Shown here in pieces: positions 51,474 through 60,796 of a stretch of DNA of 64,000 nt. Each line of letters starts with the position of its first letter. Positions within the stretch are counted from its first letter, which is position 1. The stretch spans positions 124,001-188,000 of the forward strand of contig JBCBDX010000006.1 in assembly GCA_038529265.1 (NCBI GenBank), given 5' to 3'. The DNA comes from JBCBDX01 sp038529265 (lineage in GTDB: Bacteria > Pseudomonadota > Alphaproteobacteria > Rhizobiales > Rhizobiaceae). The position numbers were made by a program, and so were the translations under genes. The notes beneath the pieces were generated by a model. It was not told the origin of the DNA and ran no database searches. It saw nothing but the letters and a program-made list of their open reading frames with translations.

Positions 51474-51511
51474 GGCCCTGATTTTAGCAGGCGAGCCTTA
51501 AGGTTTGCTTT

Positions 51512-51913
51512 TCAATCGCGCGCGAAAGGCGGTGGGCCGTGTTGGTTTGTCTCGCGACTACCGGGCATGAAAGCAAGAAACAGCCAGCCCAAGAACGCAA
51601 CAGCGGGTACGAGCAGTACGACTGCGAGGAGCCCGGGCAAGTTCAAATCATGAAGACGCTTCACGCTCATGGCCAGCAATCCCCAGGCGGCAAATGCCCA
51701 AAAACCCAACACGACAAAGCCCACCAGCAAGGCCTCGCCGTCTTCAAGTTCGACCGAACCATCGCCGTCGCCAAAGCTTAGAACCCAAGCGAACAGGGCG
51801 ATCTGAACCAGAAGAAGTAACAATGCACCGAGCGCAAAGGACTTGCGGCCGATCCGCCCGCGAAAGCTTGTGTACAGCCATTTGACGGTGGGTTGGGGAA
51901 GTGGCTCACTCAT
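51512..51913 (-). CDS. DUF805 membrane protein
   Basis: 133 residues, three or four membrane helices. The DUF805 marks are present: FRGRIGRKSFALG near residue 17 and SVKRLHDLNLPG at about 82-93. A Gly/Asp/Glu-rich loop (FGDGDGSVELEDGE) separates the first helices. The function is unknown. It begins seven bases after dapD stops and is probably co-transcribed with it. Confidence 0.88.
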   Translation of the reverse strand: MSEPLPQPTVKWLYTSFRGRIGRKSFALGALLLLLVQIALFAWVLSFGDGDGSVELEDGEALLVGFVVLGFWAFAAWGLLAMSVKRLHDLNLPGLLAVVLLVPAVAFLGWLFLAFMPGSRETNQHGPPPFARD

Positions 51914-51919
51914 GCGAAA

Positions 51920-52768
51920 TCAGTCCCGCAAGAGTTCGTTGATGCCAGTCTTTGAGCGCGTTCTTTCATCAACCGTTTTAACGATGACCGCACAATAAAG
52001 GCTAGGGCCCGGTTCGCCATTTGGCAGCGCTTTGCCGGGCATAGTGCCCGCAACAACGACAGAATAGGGCGGCACCTCACCATAAGAGATTTCGCCGGTC
52101 GCGCGGTTCACAATCTTGGTCGACTTGCCAATGAAAACACCCATGCCGAGCACAGAGCCTTCGCGCACGATACAGCCCTCAACAACTTCCGAACGCGCGC
52201 CAATAAAGCAATTGTCCTCAATAATGGTCGGACCCGCTTGCATGGGCTCCAGCACGCCACCAATGCCAACACCACCAGACAGATGAACATTCCTTCCAAT
52301 TTGCGCGCAGGAGCCAACCGTTGCCCAAGTGTCAACCATCGTGCCTTCGTCCACATAAGCGCCTAAATTCACAAAAGATGGCATCAAGACCACGTTCTTG
52401 GCGATATATGCCGAGTGGCGCACAACACAGTTCGGCACAGCGCGGAAGCCTGCGGCGCGCCAATGGTTTTCGCCCCAACCATCAAACTTCGAAGGCACCT
52501 TGTCCCACCAACCGGAGTTACCGGGCCCGCCCGCAATGGGCGCCATATCATTCAGACGGAAAGACAGAAGGACGGCTTTCTTCAACCATTGATGAACTGT
52601 CCACGCGCCATCAGCTTCGCGAGACGCCACGCGCGCCTCTCCGCTATCCATCATGGTCAATGCAGTTTCGACAGCTTCACGAATTTCACCTGTTGTCGAC
52701 GTAGAAATTGAATCGCGATTGTCAAATGCGGTTTCGATGGCACTTTGCAGCGCGGCATGGTCGGTCAT
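51920..52768 (-). CDS. dapD: 2,3,4,5-tetrahydropyridine-2,6-dicarboxylate N-succinyltransferase
   Basis: 282 residues. N-terminal helical domain (DGAWTVHQWLKKAVLLSFRL in part), then a left-handed beta-helix of hexapeptide repeats (YIAKNVVLMPSFVNLGAYV, GSCAQIGRNVHLSGGVGIGG, 130-200) and the C-terminal SGLxxxYC-like PGPSLYCAVIVK. It succinylates tetrahydrodipicolinate in diaminopimelate synthesis; DapE later removes the succinyl group. The gene leads a five-gene run ending at 48961. Confidence 0.95.
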   Translation of the reverse strand: MTDHAALQSAIETAFDNRDSISTSTTGEIREAVETALTMMDSGEARVASREADGAWTVHQWLKKAVLLSFRLNDMAPIAGGPGNSGWWDKVPSKFDGWGENHWRAAGFRAVPNCVVRHSAYIAKNVVLMPSFVNLGAYVDEGTMVDTWATVGSCAQIGRNVHLSGGVGIGGVLEPMQAGPTIIEDNCFIGARSEVVEGCIVREGSVLGMGVFIGKSTKIVNRATGEISYGEVPPYSVVVAGTMPGKALPNGEPGPSLYCAVIVKTVDERTRSKTGINELLRD

Positions 52769-52897
52769 AAAGCTGGCTTTCTTTGAAATTGGTCAGTTTT
52801 AAATAGATGGCTTGGCGCGGTAGTTATTTCAGCGTCTAAGATGGGTCAACGCAGGCGTGAAAGATTCGAACAAAAGAAGAAATCTGGAGGAAAGCAC

Positions 52898-53746
52898 ATG
52901 GCGATGAAAAGAACGGGCGATGATGTGTGGGATCCACTGGTAAAATCGCACGACGATATGGCGCATGCGAAAGCCGTACCTGATACGCCCCAGACGCGGG
53001 CACCGGCCTATAAGCTTGCCTTTGACGATCCCGACTTTATGTGCCGCGATGAATTGCGCCCGGTACGGCTTCAATTGGAACTTTTAAAGCCGGAAATGCT
53101 TTTGGAAGAACGCGGCATTTGTTCAACCGTCGTCATGTTCGGCGGTGCACGTATTCCCGAGCCAGGCGGAGAAGCTTGGGCAGCCAAGAACGAAACGCAA
53201 AAGAAAAATCTCGAAGCTAACGCCAAATATTATGCGGAAGCACGCAAGTTTGCGGCGCTCTGCTCGCGCTATTCTACGTCCACCTATAATCGCGAGATGG
53301 TGGTCGTAACCGGGGGCGGCCCCGGCGTTATGGAAGCTGGCAATCGCGGCGCAGCCGATGAGGGAGCGCCGTCGATTGGTCTAAACATCGTGCTGCCGCA
53401 TGAACAGGCCCCTAACGAATATGTAACGCCTGAACTGTGCTTTAACTTCCACTATTTTGCGATCCGCAAGATGCATTTCCTTCTACGCGCCAAAGCGATC
53501 ACTGTTTTCCCGGGTGGCTTCGGCACAATGGATGAGCTTTTTGAAACACTGACGCTTATCCAGACCGGTCGCATGGAGCGGGTTCCGTTCATCCTGTTTG
53601 GGAAGGCTTTCTGGAAGGGAGCGATCAATCTCGACTTTTTGGCGGAACAAGGGACGATCTCACCAGGTGATGTGGAACTGATTTCGTTCGTCGATACCGC
53701 AGACGAAGCTTGGGAGATTATCTCTGATTTTCATGATCTTCAGTAG
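52898..53746 (+). CDS. LOG-family protein (possible nucleoside monophosphate phosphoribohydrolase)
   Basis: 282 residues from ATG 52898, with GGAGG eight bases before. Rossmann-like fold with VVVTGGGPGVMEAGNRGA (about 151-168) and PGGFGTMDELFE (about 223-234), the two LOG motifs, of which the PGGxGTxxE site carries the catalytic residues. LOG enzymes release cytokinin-type bases or hydrolyse AMP and related nucleotides; this longer alphaproteobacterial branch is not well studied. Convergent with the DUF817 gene, overlapping by 29 bases. Confidence 0.88.
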   Translation: MAMKRTGDDVWDPLVKSHDDMAHAKAVPDTPQTRAPAYKLAFDDPDFMCRDELRPVRLQLELLKPEMLLEERGICSTVVMFGGARIPEPGGEAWAAKNETQKKNLEANAKYYAEARKFAALCSRYSTSTYNREMVVVTGGGPGVMEAGNRGAADEGAPSIGLNIVLPHEQAPNEYVTPELCFNFHYFAIRKMHFLLRAKAITVFPGGFGTMDELFETLTLIQTGRMERVPFILFGKAFWKGAINLDFLAEQGTISPGDVELISFVDTADEAWEIISDFHDLQ

Positions 53747-54596
53747 CGTCCAATCCACGCGGCTTGTGGACCAGTTGCACCAGCACGAACGAGATGATCA
53801 TCAGCAGGAACCAGGCCCCAAGTTTGGATGAGGAGACCGGCACCCAACCGCTGGTCTGGTTGGGATAAAGCCATGCGTTTGACCAGGTCGCGATATTCTC
53901 AGCGATCCAGATAAAGAGCGTGACAAGCGAAAAGCCGATCAGCAGTGGCATTTTCAACCGCCAGCGAAACACGCGATAATGCACACACGTACGCCAGAAT
54001 ATAATCCCGGTGAGTCCAAATAGGGCATATCGGATATCAATAATGAAATGGTGCGAGAAGAAATTCACATAGATCGCAGTGGCCAAAAACGTTGCTGCCA
54101 ACAAGGGGGGGAAGCCCGTATAGCGCATGTCAAATATGCGGGTGATGCGCGCAATGTATGAGCCTACCGCCGCATACATGAAGCCCGAGAATAAGGGCAC
54201 ACCGCCAAGTCTGAACACCGCCTCTTCCGGGTAGGTCCATGAGCCGACTGACGTTTTGAACAGTTCCATCACGGTGCCGACAATGTGGAAGGCCAGAATC
54301 ACCTTGGCTTCGTCCCATGTTTCAAGTTTCAAGAGCAGTAGTGCTGCCTGAATGCTGATGGCCGCCAGAAAAAGAAAGTCGTAGCGATGGATCGGCATCG
54401 CATCAGGCCAATAGATGCGTGTGGCGATCATGAGCCCCAGCAATAGTCCACCGAAAATGCAGGCCCATGCTTGTTTGATGCCGAACACCAGAAACTCCAC
54501 CAACGCGCCGGCAATGCCGCTAGACGGTAGGCGGTCGAGCACATGGTGTGCAGCGCGATCGATCCGCGCTTCAACGCTTGTGAATTTTTGGCTCAA
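53718..54596 (-). CDS. DUF817 integral membrane protein
   Basis: 292 residues from TTG 54596, overlapping the stop of the upstream nucleotidase gene. About eight membrane helices; family-like segments include LKLETWDEAKVILAFHIVGT, MELFKTSVGSWTYPEEA and VPLFSGFMYAAVGSYI. The function of DUF817 proteins is unknown. Translational coupling to a pyrimidine nucleotidase may be only positional. Confidence 0.85.
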   Translation of the reverse strand: MSQKFTSVEARIDRAAHHVLDRLPSSGIAGALVEFLVFGIKQAWACIFGGLLLGLMIATRIYWPDAMPIHRYDFLFLAAISIQAALLLLKLETWDEAKVILAFHIVGTVMELFKTSVGSWTYPEEAVFRLGGVPLFSGFMYAAVGSYIARITRIFDMRYTGFPPLLAATFLATAIYVNFFSHHFIIDIRYALFGLTGIIFWRTCVHYRVFRWRLKMPLLIGFSLVTLFIWIAENIATWSNAWLYPNQTSGWVPVSSSKLGAWFLLMIISFVLVQLVHKPRGLDATEDHENQR

Positions 54597-55291
54597 GCGG
54601 GCATAACCCCACGCAGAAAAGTCGCCAGATCGTCAGTCACAAAATCAACGTGATCATTGACCCCATCGCGCTCCCAAATCTCTGAGAACGTCGCTTCAAA
54701 ATTGTTGGGAACAATCAGCACTGTCTTCATGCCGAGCGTTTTGGGAACGACAAGATTGCGCGCCAGATCTTCAAACATCACGGCGTTCTCGCAATCGACA
54801 CGGTGCATGGACCGGAACTTGTCGTAGGTGGAACCGGCTGGCTTCGGCACCAATTCGGCTGCAACAATGTCGAAAATATCGTCGAAATGATCGAGGATGC
54901 CCAGTTGGCGTGCCGTGCGTTCCGCGTGGCCGCGGTCCCCATTGGTAAAGATGAACTTGCGGCCCGGTAGCGCTTTGATCGCATCGCCCAAGGCTGGGTC
55001 CGGCGCGAGCCATGAATAGTCGATATCATGCACCTTCTCCAGAAAATCGTCAGGATCGACATCGTGGCGCATCATCAGGCCCTGAAGCGTTGTGCCGAAC
55101 TCTTTGTAGTAGTCTTTCTGAACTTTGCGCGCTTGATCGCGAGGCAACTGCAATAGCTCTGTTACATAGTCCGTCATCTTCACATCAATCTGTGAGAAGA
55201 GGTTCGAGTGATGCGGATAAAGGGTATTGTCGAGATCAAACACCCACTCGGAGATATGGGCAAAGTCTTCAGGCGCTGGCAAATTCGTCAT
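54593..55291 (-). CDS. Pyrimidine 5'-nucleotidase (HAD superfamily)
   Basis: 232 residues from ATG 55291; upstream open frame to 55459 is antisense to the DMT gene. HAD motif I WVFDLDNTLYPHHSNLF (about 14-30), motif II KFIFTNGD (Thr/Asn), motif III with the conserved Lys in AELVPKPAG, and motif IV VMFEDLARNL. The SDT1-like subgroup removes phosphate from UMP and CMP. It is followed by the DUF817 gene with a four-base overlap. Confidence 0.9.
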   Translation of the reverse strand: MTNLPAPEDFAHISEWVFDLDNTLYPHHSNLFSQIDVKMTDYVTELLQLPRDQARKVQKDYYKEFGTTLQGLMMRHDVDPDDFLEKVHDIDYSWLAPDPALGDAIKALPGRKFIFTNGDRGHAERTARQLGILDHFDDIFDIVAAELVPKPAGSTYDKFRSMHRVDCENAVMFEDLARNLVVPKTLGMKTVLIVPNNFEATFSEIWERDGVNDHVDFVTDDLATFLRGVMPA

Positions 55292-55367
55292 AGGCCCTAC
55301 ATGACACGCGTTTGCGGCAGGGCAAGGGGCCTTGCGTAGCAACACGATTTTCCTCCACAAGCGCGCC

Positions 55368-56273
55368 ATGGAAGTATGGGTGCTCATTACCGTTGGCGCA
55401 GCCTTTGTGCAGAACATTCGCTCTGCTCTGCAAAAGCACTTGCGCGGCCAAGTTGGCACGGCTGCGGCAACATTTGTGCGCTTTGGTTTTGGCGGGCCGT
55501 TCGCCTTTTTATTCCTTTGGCTAGCACTTCAATGGACAGGAAACGCCTTGCCGGCACTGCCATCCAGCTTTTGGTTCTGGATAGTCTTGGCTGCGATCGC
55601 TCAAATCAGCGCGCAGTTACTCTTGATCATTGCTTTCACGCTGAAAAATTTTGCAGTCGCTGGCGCTTATGTTCGCGTGGAGCCCGTCTTGGCTGCCCTG
55701 TTCGGCGCTATCATTCTGACTGAAGTGCCATCGCTCATACTGATGATTGCAGTCGCCATCTCGGTCTTTGGCGTGATGTTGATTTCGCTGACGGAAACCC
55801 GTTTGTCGCCAATGGCTATGCTGGCTTCATTGGGAACAAAGGCCGCTTTGGTTGGTTTGGGATCAGCCACAATCTTCGGCTTCGCGGCCGTCGCGTTCCG
55901 CGCCGCATCACTGGCCTTGGGTGGCCCGAGCTTTTTGATCCAAGGCGCAGTAACGCTCTGTGCAGCGATCACTATTCAGTCCGTTCTGTTGGGTATCTGG
56001 CTCATTTTGCGTGAACCGGGTGACCTTCTGCATTTGCTGCGGAAATGGCCCCTAAGCCTGTCCGTGGGTTTTGTCGGTGCGCTGGCATCCTATGGCTGGT
56101 TCACGGCAATGACGCTGGAGACTGCTGCAGCCGTAAAAGCCGTTGCGCAGGTTGAAATGCTGTTCGCTTTAGCAACGACAGCCCTTGTGTTTCGGGAACG
56201 CATATCGGCGCGCGAGATTACCGGCTGCTTCTTGATTGTATCGGGCGTGTTGTTGCTCATCGGGTATGCCTAG
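55368..56273 (+). CDS. EamA/DMT-superfamily transporter
   Basis: 301 residues from ATG 55368. Ten membrane helices; the first half starts VWVLITVGAAFVQNIRSALQ (to its 20th residue) and contains the FVRFGFGGPFAFLFLW segment; the second half ends with EMLFALATTALVFRERIS, the EamA hallmark glutamate and FRE motif. Exporter of unknown substrate, not closely similar to the one at 38.9 kb. It converges with argB, overlapping four bases. Confidence 0.87.
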   Translation: MEVWVLITVGAAFVQNIRSALQKHLRGQVGTAAATFVRFGFGGPFAFLFLWLALQWTGNALPALPSSFWFWIVLAAIAQISAQLLLIIAFTLKNFAVAGAYVRVEPVLAALFGAIILTEVPSLILMIAVAISVFGVMLISLTETRLSPMAMLASLGTKAALVGLGSATIFGFAAVAFRAASLALGGPSFLIQGAVTLCAAITIQSVLLGIWLILREPGDLLHLLRKWPLSLSVGFVGALASYGWFTAMTLETAAAVKAVAQVEMLFALATTALVFRERISAREITGCFLIVSGVLLLIGYA

Positions 56274-57178
56274 GCACCATCGTGGACGATCAAGGTGCCC
56301 GCCCCATGGTCGGTGAAGAGTTCCAGCAGGACTGCATGGGCCACGCGGCCGTTGACGATCACAACCCCTTTGACGCCCTTTTGCAGCGCCTGAATGCAGG
56401 TCTCAACTTTCGGGATCATGCCACCGGCAATCGTGCCATCCGCGATCAGGTCGCGGGCCTCGCTGATAGTCAGCTGTTTGATGAGATCACCATCCTTGTT
56501 CAAAACCCCCGGCACGTCGGTCAGAAACAGCAAGCGTTGTGCAGTAACGGCACCGGCGATGGCGCCCGCAAATGTGTCCGCGTTGATGTTATAGGTTTCA
56601 CCGTCGCGCCCCGGTGCAACAGGTGCGATCACAGGGATCATTTCCGATTGGGCAAGATGGTCAAGAAGGGTGCGGTCCACATCTGCCGGTTCACCCACAA
56701 AGCCCAAGTCAACAACCCGTTCAATATTGCTGTCCGGATCAACGACCGATTTCTCAGCCTTTTTGGCATAGACCAAATTACCATCCTTGCCGCAAAGGCC
56801 GATTGCCCAAGCGCCGGCGTTGTTGATCATCGCAACGATCTCTTTGTTGATCGAACCAGCCAGAACCATCTCTACGATCTCGACGGTTTTCTTGTCCGTG
56901 ACACGCAGTCCACCCTCAAAGTGAGATTGAATGCCCATGCGTTCGAGCATCGCGCCGATTTGTGGTCCGCCGCCATGCACGACCAATGGGTTGACGCCCG
57001 ATTGTTTGAGTAGTGCGATGTCTTGCGCGAACGCTTTGCCAAGCTCTGCATCGCCCATGGCGTGGCCGCCATACTTGATCACAACCGTTTGGCCTTCGTA
57101 GCGCTGCATGTAAGGCAGGGCTTTTGCCAGGATATGCGCTTCATTGAAGGCGGACGAGTTTTCAGGCGTGTCGATCAT
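56270..57178 (-). CDS. argB: N-acetylglutamate kinase
   Basis: 302 residues. Amino-acid-kinase fold: VIKYGGHAMGD (about 33-43), LVVHGGGPQIGAML (about 64-77), NINADTFAGAIAGAV for nucleotide and substrate binding, and GGMIPKVETC. It phosphorylates N-acetylglutamate in arginine synthesis. The extended N-terminus (about 30 residues before the first strand) suggests the arginine-sensitive hexameric form. A 163-bp divergent region separates it from msrB. Confidence 0.95.
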   Translation of the reverse strand: MIDTPENSSAFNEAHILAKALPYMQRYEGQTVVIKYGGHAMGDAELGKAFAQDIALLKQSGVNPLVVHGGGPQIGAMLERMGIQSHFEGGLRVTDKKTVEIVEMVLAGSINKEIVAMINNAGAWAIGLCGKDGNLVYAKKAEKSVVDPDSNIERVVDLGFVGEPADVDRTLLDHLAQSEMIPVIAPVAPGRDGETYNINADTFAGAIAGAVTAQRLLFLTDVPGVLNKDGDLIKQLTISEARDLIADGTIAGGMIPKVETCIQALQKGVKGVVIVNGRVAHAVLLELFTDHGAGTLIVHDGA

Positions 57179-57341
57179 GTCATCATGCAGTCAGTTATAT
57201 TGGCGTTGACGCTTACTGCCTAAAGGAACGCGCCGCAATGTTGCTGGAGAGTTGTAACGGCGATCACGAAAAAGCGAACAGAGGTTATGAGCGTTTCGTC
57301 AGCGATTTTGCTAATAGGCTATCCAAAGACTGGAGATACCG

Positions 57342-57869
57342 ATGATTACAAAACGCAATCTATTTGCACTTGGACTGGGTGGCGCCGCAACGTTGACCGC
57401 AACTCAATTGCTCGGTGGACGTGGCGTTGCCGTGGCCGCTTCTGGCAAAAAGGGCATGTTTGAAATCATGAAGTCAGACGCCGAGTGGCGCGAACAACTC
57501 ACCGAGATGCAATATTATGTGCTACGCGAAGATGGCACAGAGCGTCCCTTTACGTCGCCGCTCAACGATGAAAAGCGCGCTGGCGTTTTCCATTGTGCGG
57601 GATGTGACCAAGAGCTTTTCCTGTCCGAAACCAAATATGACAGCCGTACCGGTTGGCCAAGCTTCTGGCAGGAAATTGAAGGCAAGGTTGCTTATTCAGT
57701 GGACTATGTTTTGCTCTACCCACGCACAGAAGAGCATTGCTCACGCTGCGGTGGTCACCTTGGCCATGTTTTCGATGACGGCCCGCAGCCGACCGGCAAG
57801 CGCCACTGCATCAATGGTGTCGCCATGGTGTTCAAGCCAGCCGATGGTTCTGAAGCAGTCCTAGGCTAA
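57342..57869 (+). CDS. msrB: Exported peptide-methionine (R)-S-oxide reductase
   Basis: 175 residues. An N-terminal signal (TKRNLFALGLGGAATLTATQ) looks like a Tat-type signal with Lys-Arg instead of two arginines, so the enzyme probably works in the periplasm. The MsrB domain has zinc cysteines Cys85, 88, 133, 136, the RTGWPSF motif and catalytic Cys156 in KRHCING. It reduces Met-R-sulfoxide in proteins. A four-base overlap with the opposing engB gene ends it. How reducing power is supplied outside the cytoplasm is not visible here. Confidence 0.92.
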   Translation: MITKRNLFALGLGGAATLTATQLLGGRGVAVAASGKKGMFEIMKSDAEWREQLTEMQYYVLREDGTERPFTSPLNDEKRAGVFHCAGCDQELFLSETKYDSRTGWPSFWQEIEGKVAYSVDYVLLYPRTEEHCSRCGGHLGHVFDDGPQPTGKRHCINGVAMVFKPADGSEAVLG

Positions 57870-58534
57870 CGCGGCTCGATTGCATTTTGAATGGCGCGGC
57901 GCAGATCATCCATGCCGCGCCCTTTTTCTGACGAGGTGGCGATAATTTCCGGAAACGCCGCTGGGTTCTTCCCGATATCCTGAAGTGTTTTCGCCAGCAG
58001 TTTTTCAACCGCTGGCGGTTTGATCTTGTCGGTTTTTGTCAGGACGATCTGATAAGACATGGCAGCGCTATCCAGCAGCTTCATAACGTCCTTGTCGTTG
58101 GGTTTTATGCCGTGGCGACTGTCAATCAGAAGAAAGACCCGCTTCAGGGTCACGCGCCCCCGCAGATAGTCCATTACCAGCTCTGTCCAGGCGTCGACCT
58201 TTTCTTTGGGTGCCTCGGCATAGCCATAGCCAGGCATGTCCACGATCGCTAGCGGCGGCAGGTCGCTCATGTCACCCGAATAGCCGTCAGGCACAAAAAA
58301 GTTCAGCTCTTGAGTCCGTCCGGGTGTATTGGATGTGCGGGCCAATCCGTTCTTGCCGGTCAATGCATTAATCAGCGATGATTTGCCGACATTGGAGCGC
58401 CCGGCAAAGGCGATTTCCGGTGGTCCCAGCGGCGGTAAGAACTCCATTGACGGGACACCTCGAACGAACGTCCACGCACCGCGCGCCGTGAGCGCACGCC
58501 AGACTTTGGAGGTGGGTGGGGTTGGCGCGTTCAA
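57866..58534 (-). CDS. engB: Ribosome-biogenesis GTPase EngB (YihA/YsxC)
   Basis: 222 residues from TTG 58534. G1 GRSNVGKSS (45-53), G2/G3 region TPGRTQE and VDMPGYGYA, G4 LTKTDK and G5 SSEKGRG. ATG 58447 would drop the conserved WTFVRGVPSMEFLPP lead-in, so I prefer the TTG. The protein helps assemble the 50S subunit. It follows yidC by 12 bases in the rpmH-rnpA-yidC-engB run. Confidence 0.93.
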   Translation of the reverse strand: MNAPTPPTSKVWRALTARGAWTFVRGVPSMEFLPPLGPPEIAFAGRSNVGKSSLINALTGKNGLARTSNTPGRTQELNFFVPDGYSGDMSDLPPLAIVDMPGYGYAEAPKEKVDAWTELVMDYLRGRVTLKRVFLLIDSRHGIKPNDKDVMKLLDSAAMSYQIVLTKTDKIKPPAVEKLLAKTLQDIGKNPAAFPEIIATSSEKGRGMDDLRRAIQNAIEPR

Positions 58535-58546
58535 GGCAATGCCAGC

Positions 58547-60370
58547 CTACTCGGCAGGCTCGGCCTTTTTCTTGAACATCGACCTGAGATTATCCCACAG
58601 AGCTATTTCGGCGCCATTGCGCTTCATGATGAAGCCCTGTTGCAGGATGGAGAGGAAGTTGTTCCAAGCCCAGTAGATAACCAGTCCGGCAGAGAATTGG
58701 GCCAGCATGAATGTGAACATAACTGGCATCCAGCGGAAGATCATTTGTTGGGTGGGATCCGGTGGTGCCGGGTTCATCTGCATCTGAACAAACATTGTAA
58801 TGCCCATCAGCAGCGGCCATACGCCAACAGCCAGCAAAATCCCGATAAGCGGAATAGAAGCCGGATCATAAGGCAGAAGCCCGAACAGGTTGAATATCGA
58901 TGTCGGGTCGGGCGCCGACAAATCCTGGATCCAACCGAAGAATGGCGCATGGCGCATTTCTATTGTCACATAGAGCACTTTGTAGAGCGCGAAGAATACC
59001 GGAATTTGGATCAGCATGGGCCAGCAGCCAGCAATAGGATTGATCTTCTCCTTGCGGTAGAGATCCATCATTGCCTTCTGCAGTTTTTCGCGATCTTCGC
59101 CGTAGCGGTCCTTGAGCTCTTGCATTTTGGGTTGCACGAGCTTCATGCGCGCCATTGAGGCGTAAGACTTGTTGGCCAGCGGGAAAAAGATCAGTTTGAT
59201 GATCACTGTGGCGATCAAAATGGCCACACCGAAATTGCCGATCAAGCCAAACAACCAGTCCAGCAGGTAGTAGAGTGGTTTGGTAATGAAGTAGAACCAG
59301 CCCCAGTCAACCATCAACTCGAATTGTTCAATGCCAAGGTCAGCCTGGTAAGAGTCGATCACCGGTGTTTCTTTTGCGCCGGCAAAAAGCCGGTTCTCAA
59401 CGGTCGCTGATTGACCCGCATCGATCGTAATGGCATCGCCGAGAAAGTCAGACTGGTAGCGCGCGCGTCCGTCAGCAAAGTAAGAGTAGCGCGGTTGGAA
59501 AGTCTCACCCTGCGTCGGGATGAGCGCTGTTGCCCAATACTTGTCGGTGATGCCGAGCCAGCCACTTGAAGCTTTTGCGCCTTCAAAGGTGCCGGTGTCT
59601 TCCATCTCATTGAAGGTCCACTCTTGCAGGCGGTCTTCTCCGTGGAACCCGATGAGACCTTCGTGCAAAATCCAGATCGGTGCAATATCGGGTTTGAAGT
59701 AGCGAATGGAGCGACCATAGTCGGAAAGAGCCACCGCACCTGCGCCATTGTTGGTGATCGTGTCTGTGATCGTGAACATATAGTTCTGGTCGACGCTGAT
59801 CTGTCTCTCGAATGTGAGATCGTTTGGCGCTTCATAAGTCAGGACAATCGGACTGGTTGGCGTTAGCTCAGTGCCAGACGCCAGCGTCCAATCGGTTTGC
59901 GGTCCGGGGGCACCATCAAGGCCCGCATATCCAAACTCGGCAAAATAGGCGCGATCTGTCTCGATGGGCGAGAGCACCACAACTTCTGGTGATGTTGGAT
60001 CGACAGTTTCATGATAATCGGCAAGCGTCAGATCATCAAAGCGCGCGCCGCGCAAATTCAATGACCCATGCAGCGTAGGCGTATCGATAACAACACGTTC
60101 CGCCGTAGCGAGTGCGGCTTCACGGTTTAAAGAAGCATCACTTGTGGCGCCGGGGATCGCTGATGCGCCGGGTGCGACCGGCGTCGGCACATCCGAACCA
60201 TTAGAACCGGCACCATCAACTGTCTGCGATATTTGTTGCTGCGCCTCCAACTCAAGTTGTGCCTGGCGCTCCGCTTCAATACGCGGATTGATGAAGAAAA
60301 CTTGCCAAAGCGCCAATATGGCGACTGACAGGCCGATTGTCAGAAAGAGATTGCGGTTGTTTTCGTCCAT
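58547..60370 (-). CDS. yidC: Membrane protein insertase YidC
   Basis: 607 residues. N-terminal membrane anchor (about 8-27), a Gln/Ala- and Pro-rich spacer, the large periplasmic P1 beta domain (about 75-355) and five helices of the insertase core, with LIGNFGVAILIATVIIKLIF, PIAGCWPMLIQIPVFFALYK and the positively charged loop SYASMARMKLVQPKMQELK. It inserts inner-membrane proteins with or without SecYEG. Transcribed after rnpA with an 18-base gap. Confidence 0.95.
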   Translation of the reverse strand: MDENNRNLFLTIGLSVAILALWQVFFINPRIEAERQAQLELEAQQQISQTVDGAGSNGSDVPTPVAPGASAIPGATSDASLNREAALATAERVVIDTPTLHGSLNLRGARFDDLTLADYHETVDPTSPEVVVLSPIETDRAYFAEFGYAGLDGAPGPQTDWTLASGTELTPTSPIVLTYEAPNDLTFERQISVDQNYMFTITDTITNNGAGAVALSDYGRSIRYFKPDIAPIWILHEGLIGFHGEDRLQEWTFNEMEDTGTFEGAKASSGWLGITDKYWATALIPTQGETFQPRYSYFADGRARYQSDFLGDAITIDAGQSATVENRLFAGAKETPVIDSYQADLGIEQFELMVDWGWFYFITKPLYYLLDWLFGLIGNFGVAILIATVIIKLIFFPLANKSYASMARMKLVQPKMQELKDRYGEDREKLQKAMMDLYRKEKINPIAGCWPMLIQIPVFFALYKVLYVTIEMRHAPFFGWIQDLSAPDPTSIFNLFGLLPYDPASIPLIGILLAVGVWPLLMGITMFVQMQMNPAPPDPTQQMIFRWMPVMFTFMLAQFSAGLVIYWAWNNFLSILQQGFIMKRNGAEIALWDNLRSMFKKKAEPAE

Positions 60371-60388
60371 CGATCTGTTTCCGTCGCT

Positions 60389-60745
60389 TTAGCGTGCGTT
60401 TTTTGGTTCACAAGCGAGCTTGCTGTTTGCTGCCTCAATGACTGATCGCACATCATCACACAAGGCTTGATAAGGAGCCGTAAACGCCAATGGCGTTGCG
60501 ATGATGACATAGTCATGATTTGGGCGCATGACATCCGTGGCGCAATGGCGCACTGCCTCACGCAATCGCCTTTTTATCCGATTGCGGCGAACCGCGTTCC
60601 CGTTCTTCTTTGATACGGTGAAACCAACCCTCGGCTCTTTATGAGGTTCAGAAATATCGCGGCGCAAGGCCTCCAAACGAACCAGCGAACCACGTCGACG
60701 CTGGCCTGATCGCACGCGTAGAAATTCGCCTCTGCTGCGTAGCAT
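60389..60745 (-). CDS. rnpA: Ribonuclease P protein component
   Basis: 118 residues from ATG 60745, preceded by GGAAG at five bases; a TTG at 60781 would extend the N-terminus by 12. The core RVGFTVSKKNGNAVRRNRIKRRLREAVR holds the RNR motif (shown in part: GNAVRRNRIKRRLREAVR). A 30-residue basic stretch RVRSGQRRRGSLVRLEAL precedes it. It assists the catalytic RNA in trimming pre-tRNA 5' ends. It lies 51 bases after rpmH, as in most bacteria. Confidence 0.94.
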   Translation of the reverse strand: MLRSRGEFLRVRSGQRRRGSLVRLEALRRDISEPHKEPRVGFTVSKKNGNAVRRNRIKRRLREAVRHCATDVMRPNHDYVIIATPLAFTAPYQALCDDVRSVIEAANSKLACEPKNAR

Positions 60746-60796
60746 GCGAACTTCCGGTGTCAGAAAGCTATCGTTTGGCAAATGGTTCGGTGCCTG

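Noticed and set aside
55292..55459. Longer start for the pyrimidine nucleotidase
   Set aside because: The extra 56 residues are Cys/Arg-rich antisense of the DMT transporter start; HAD motif I is at the normal distance from ATG 55291.
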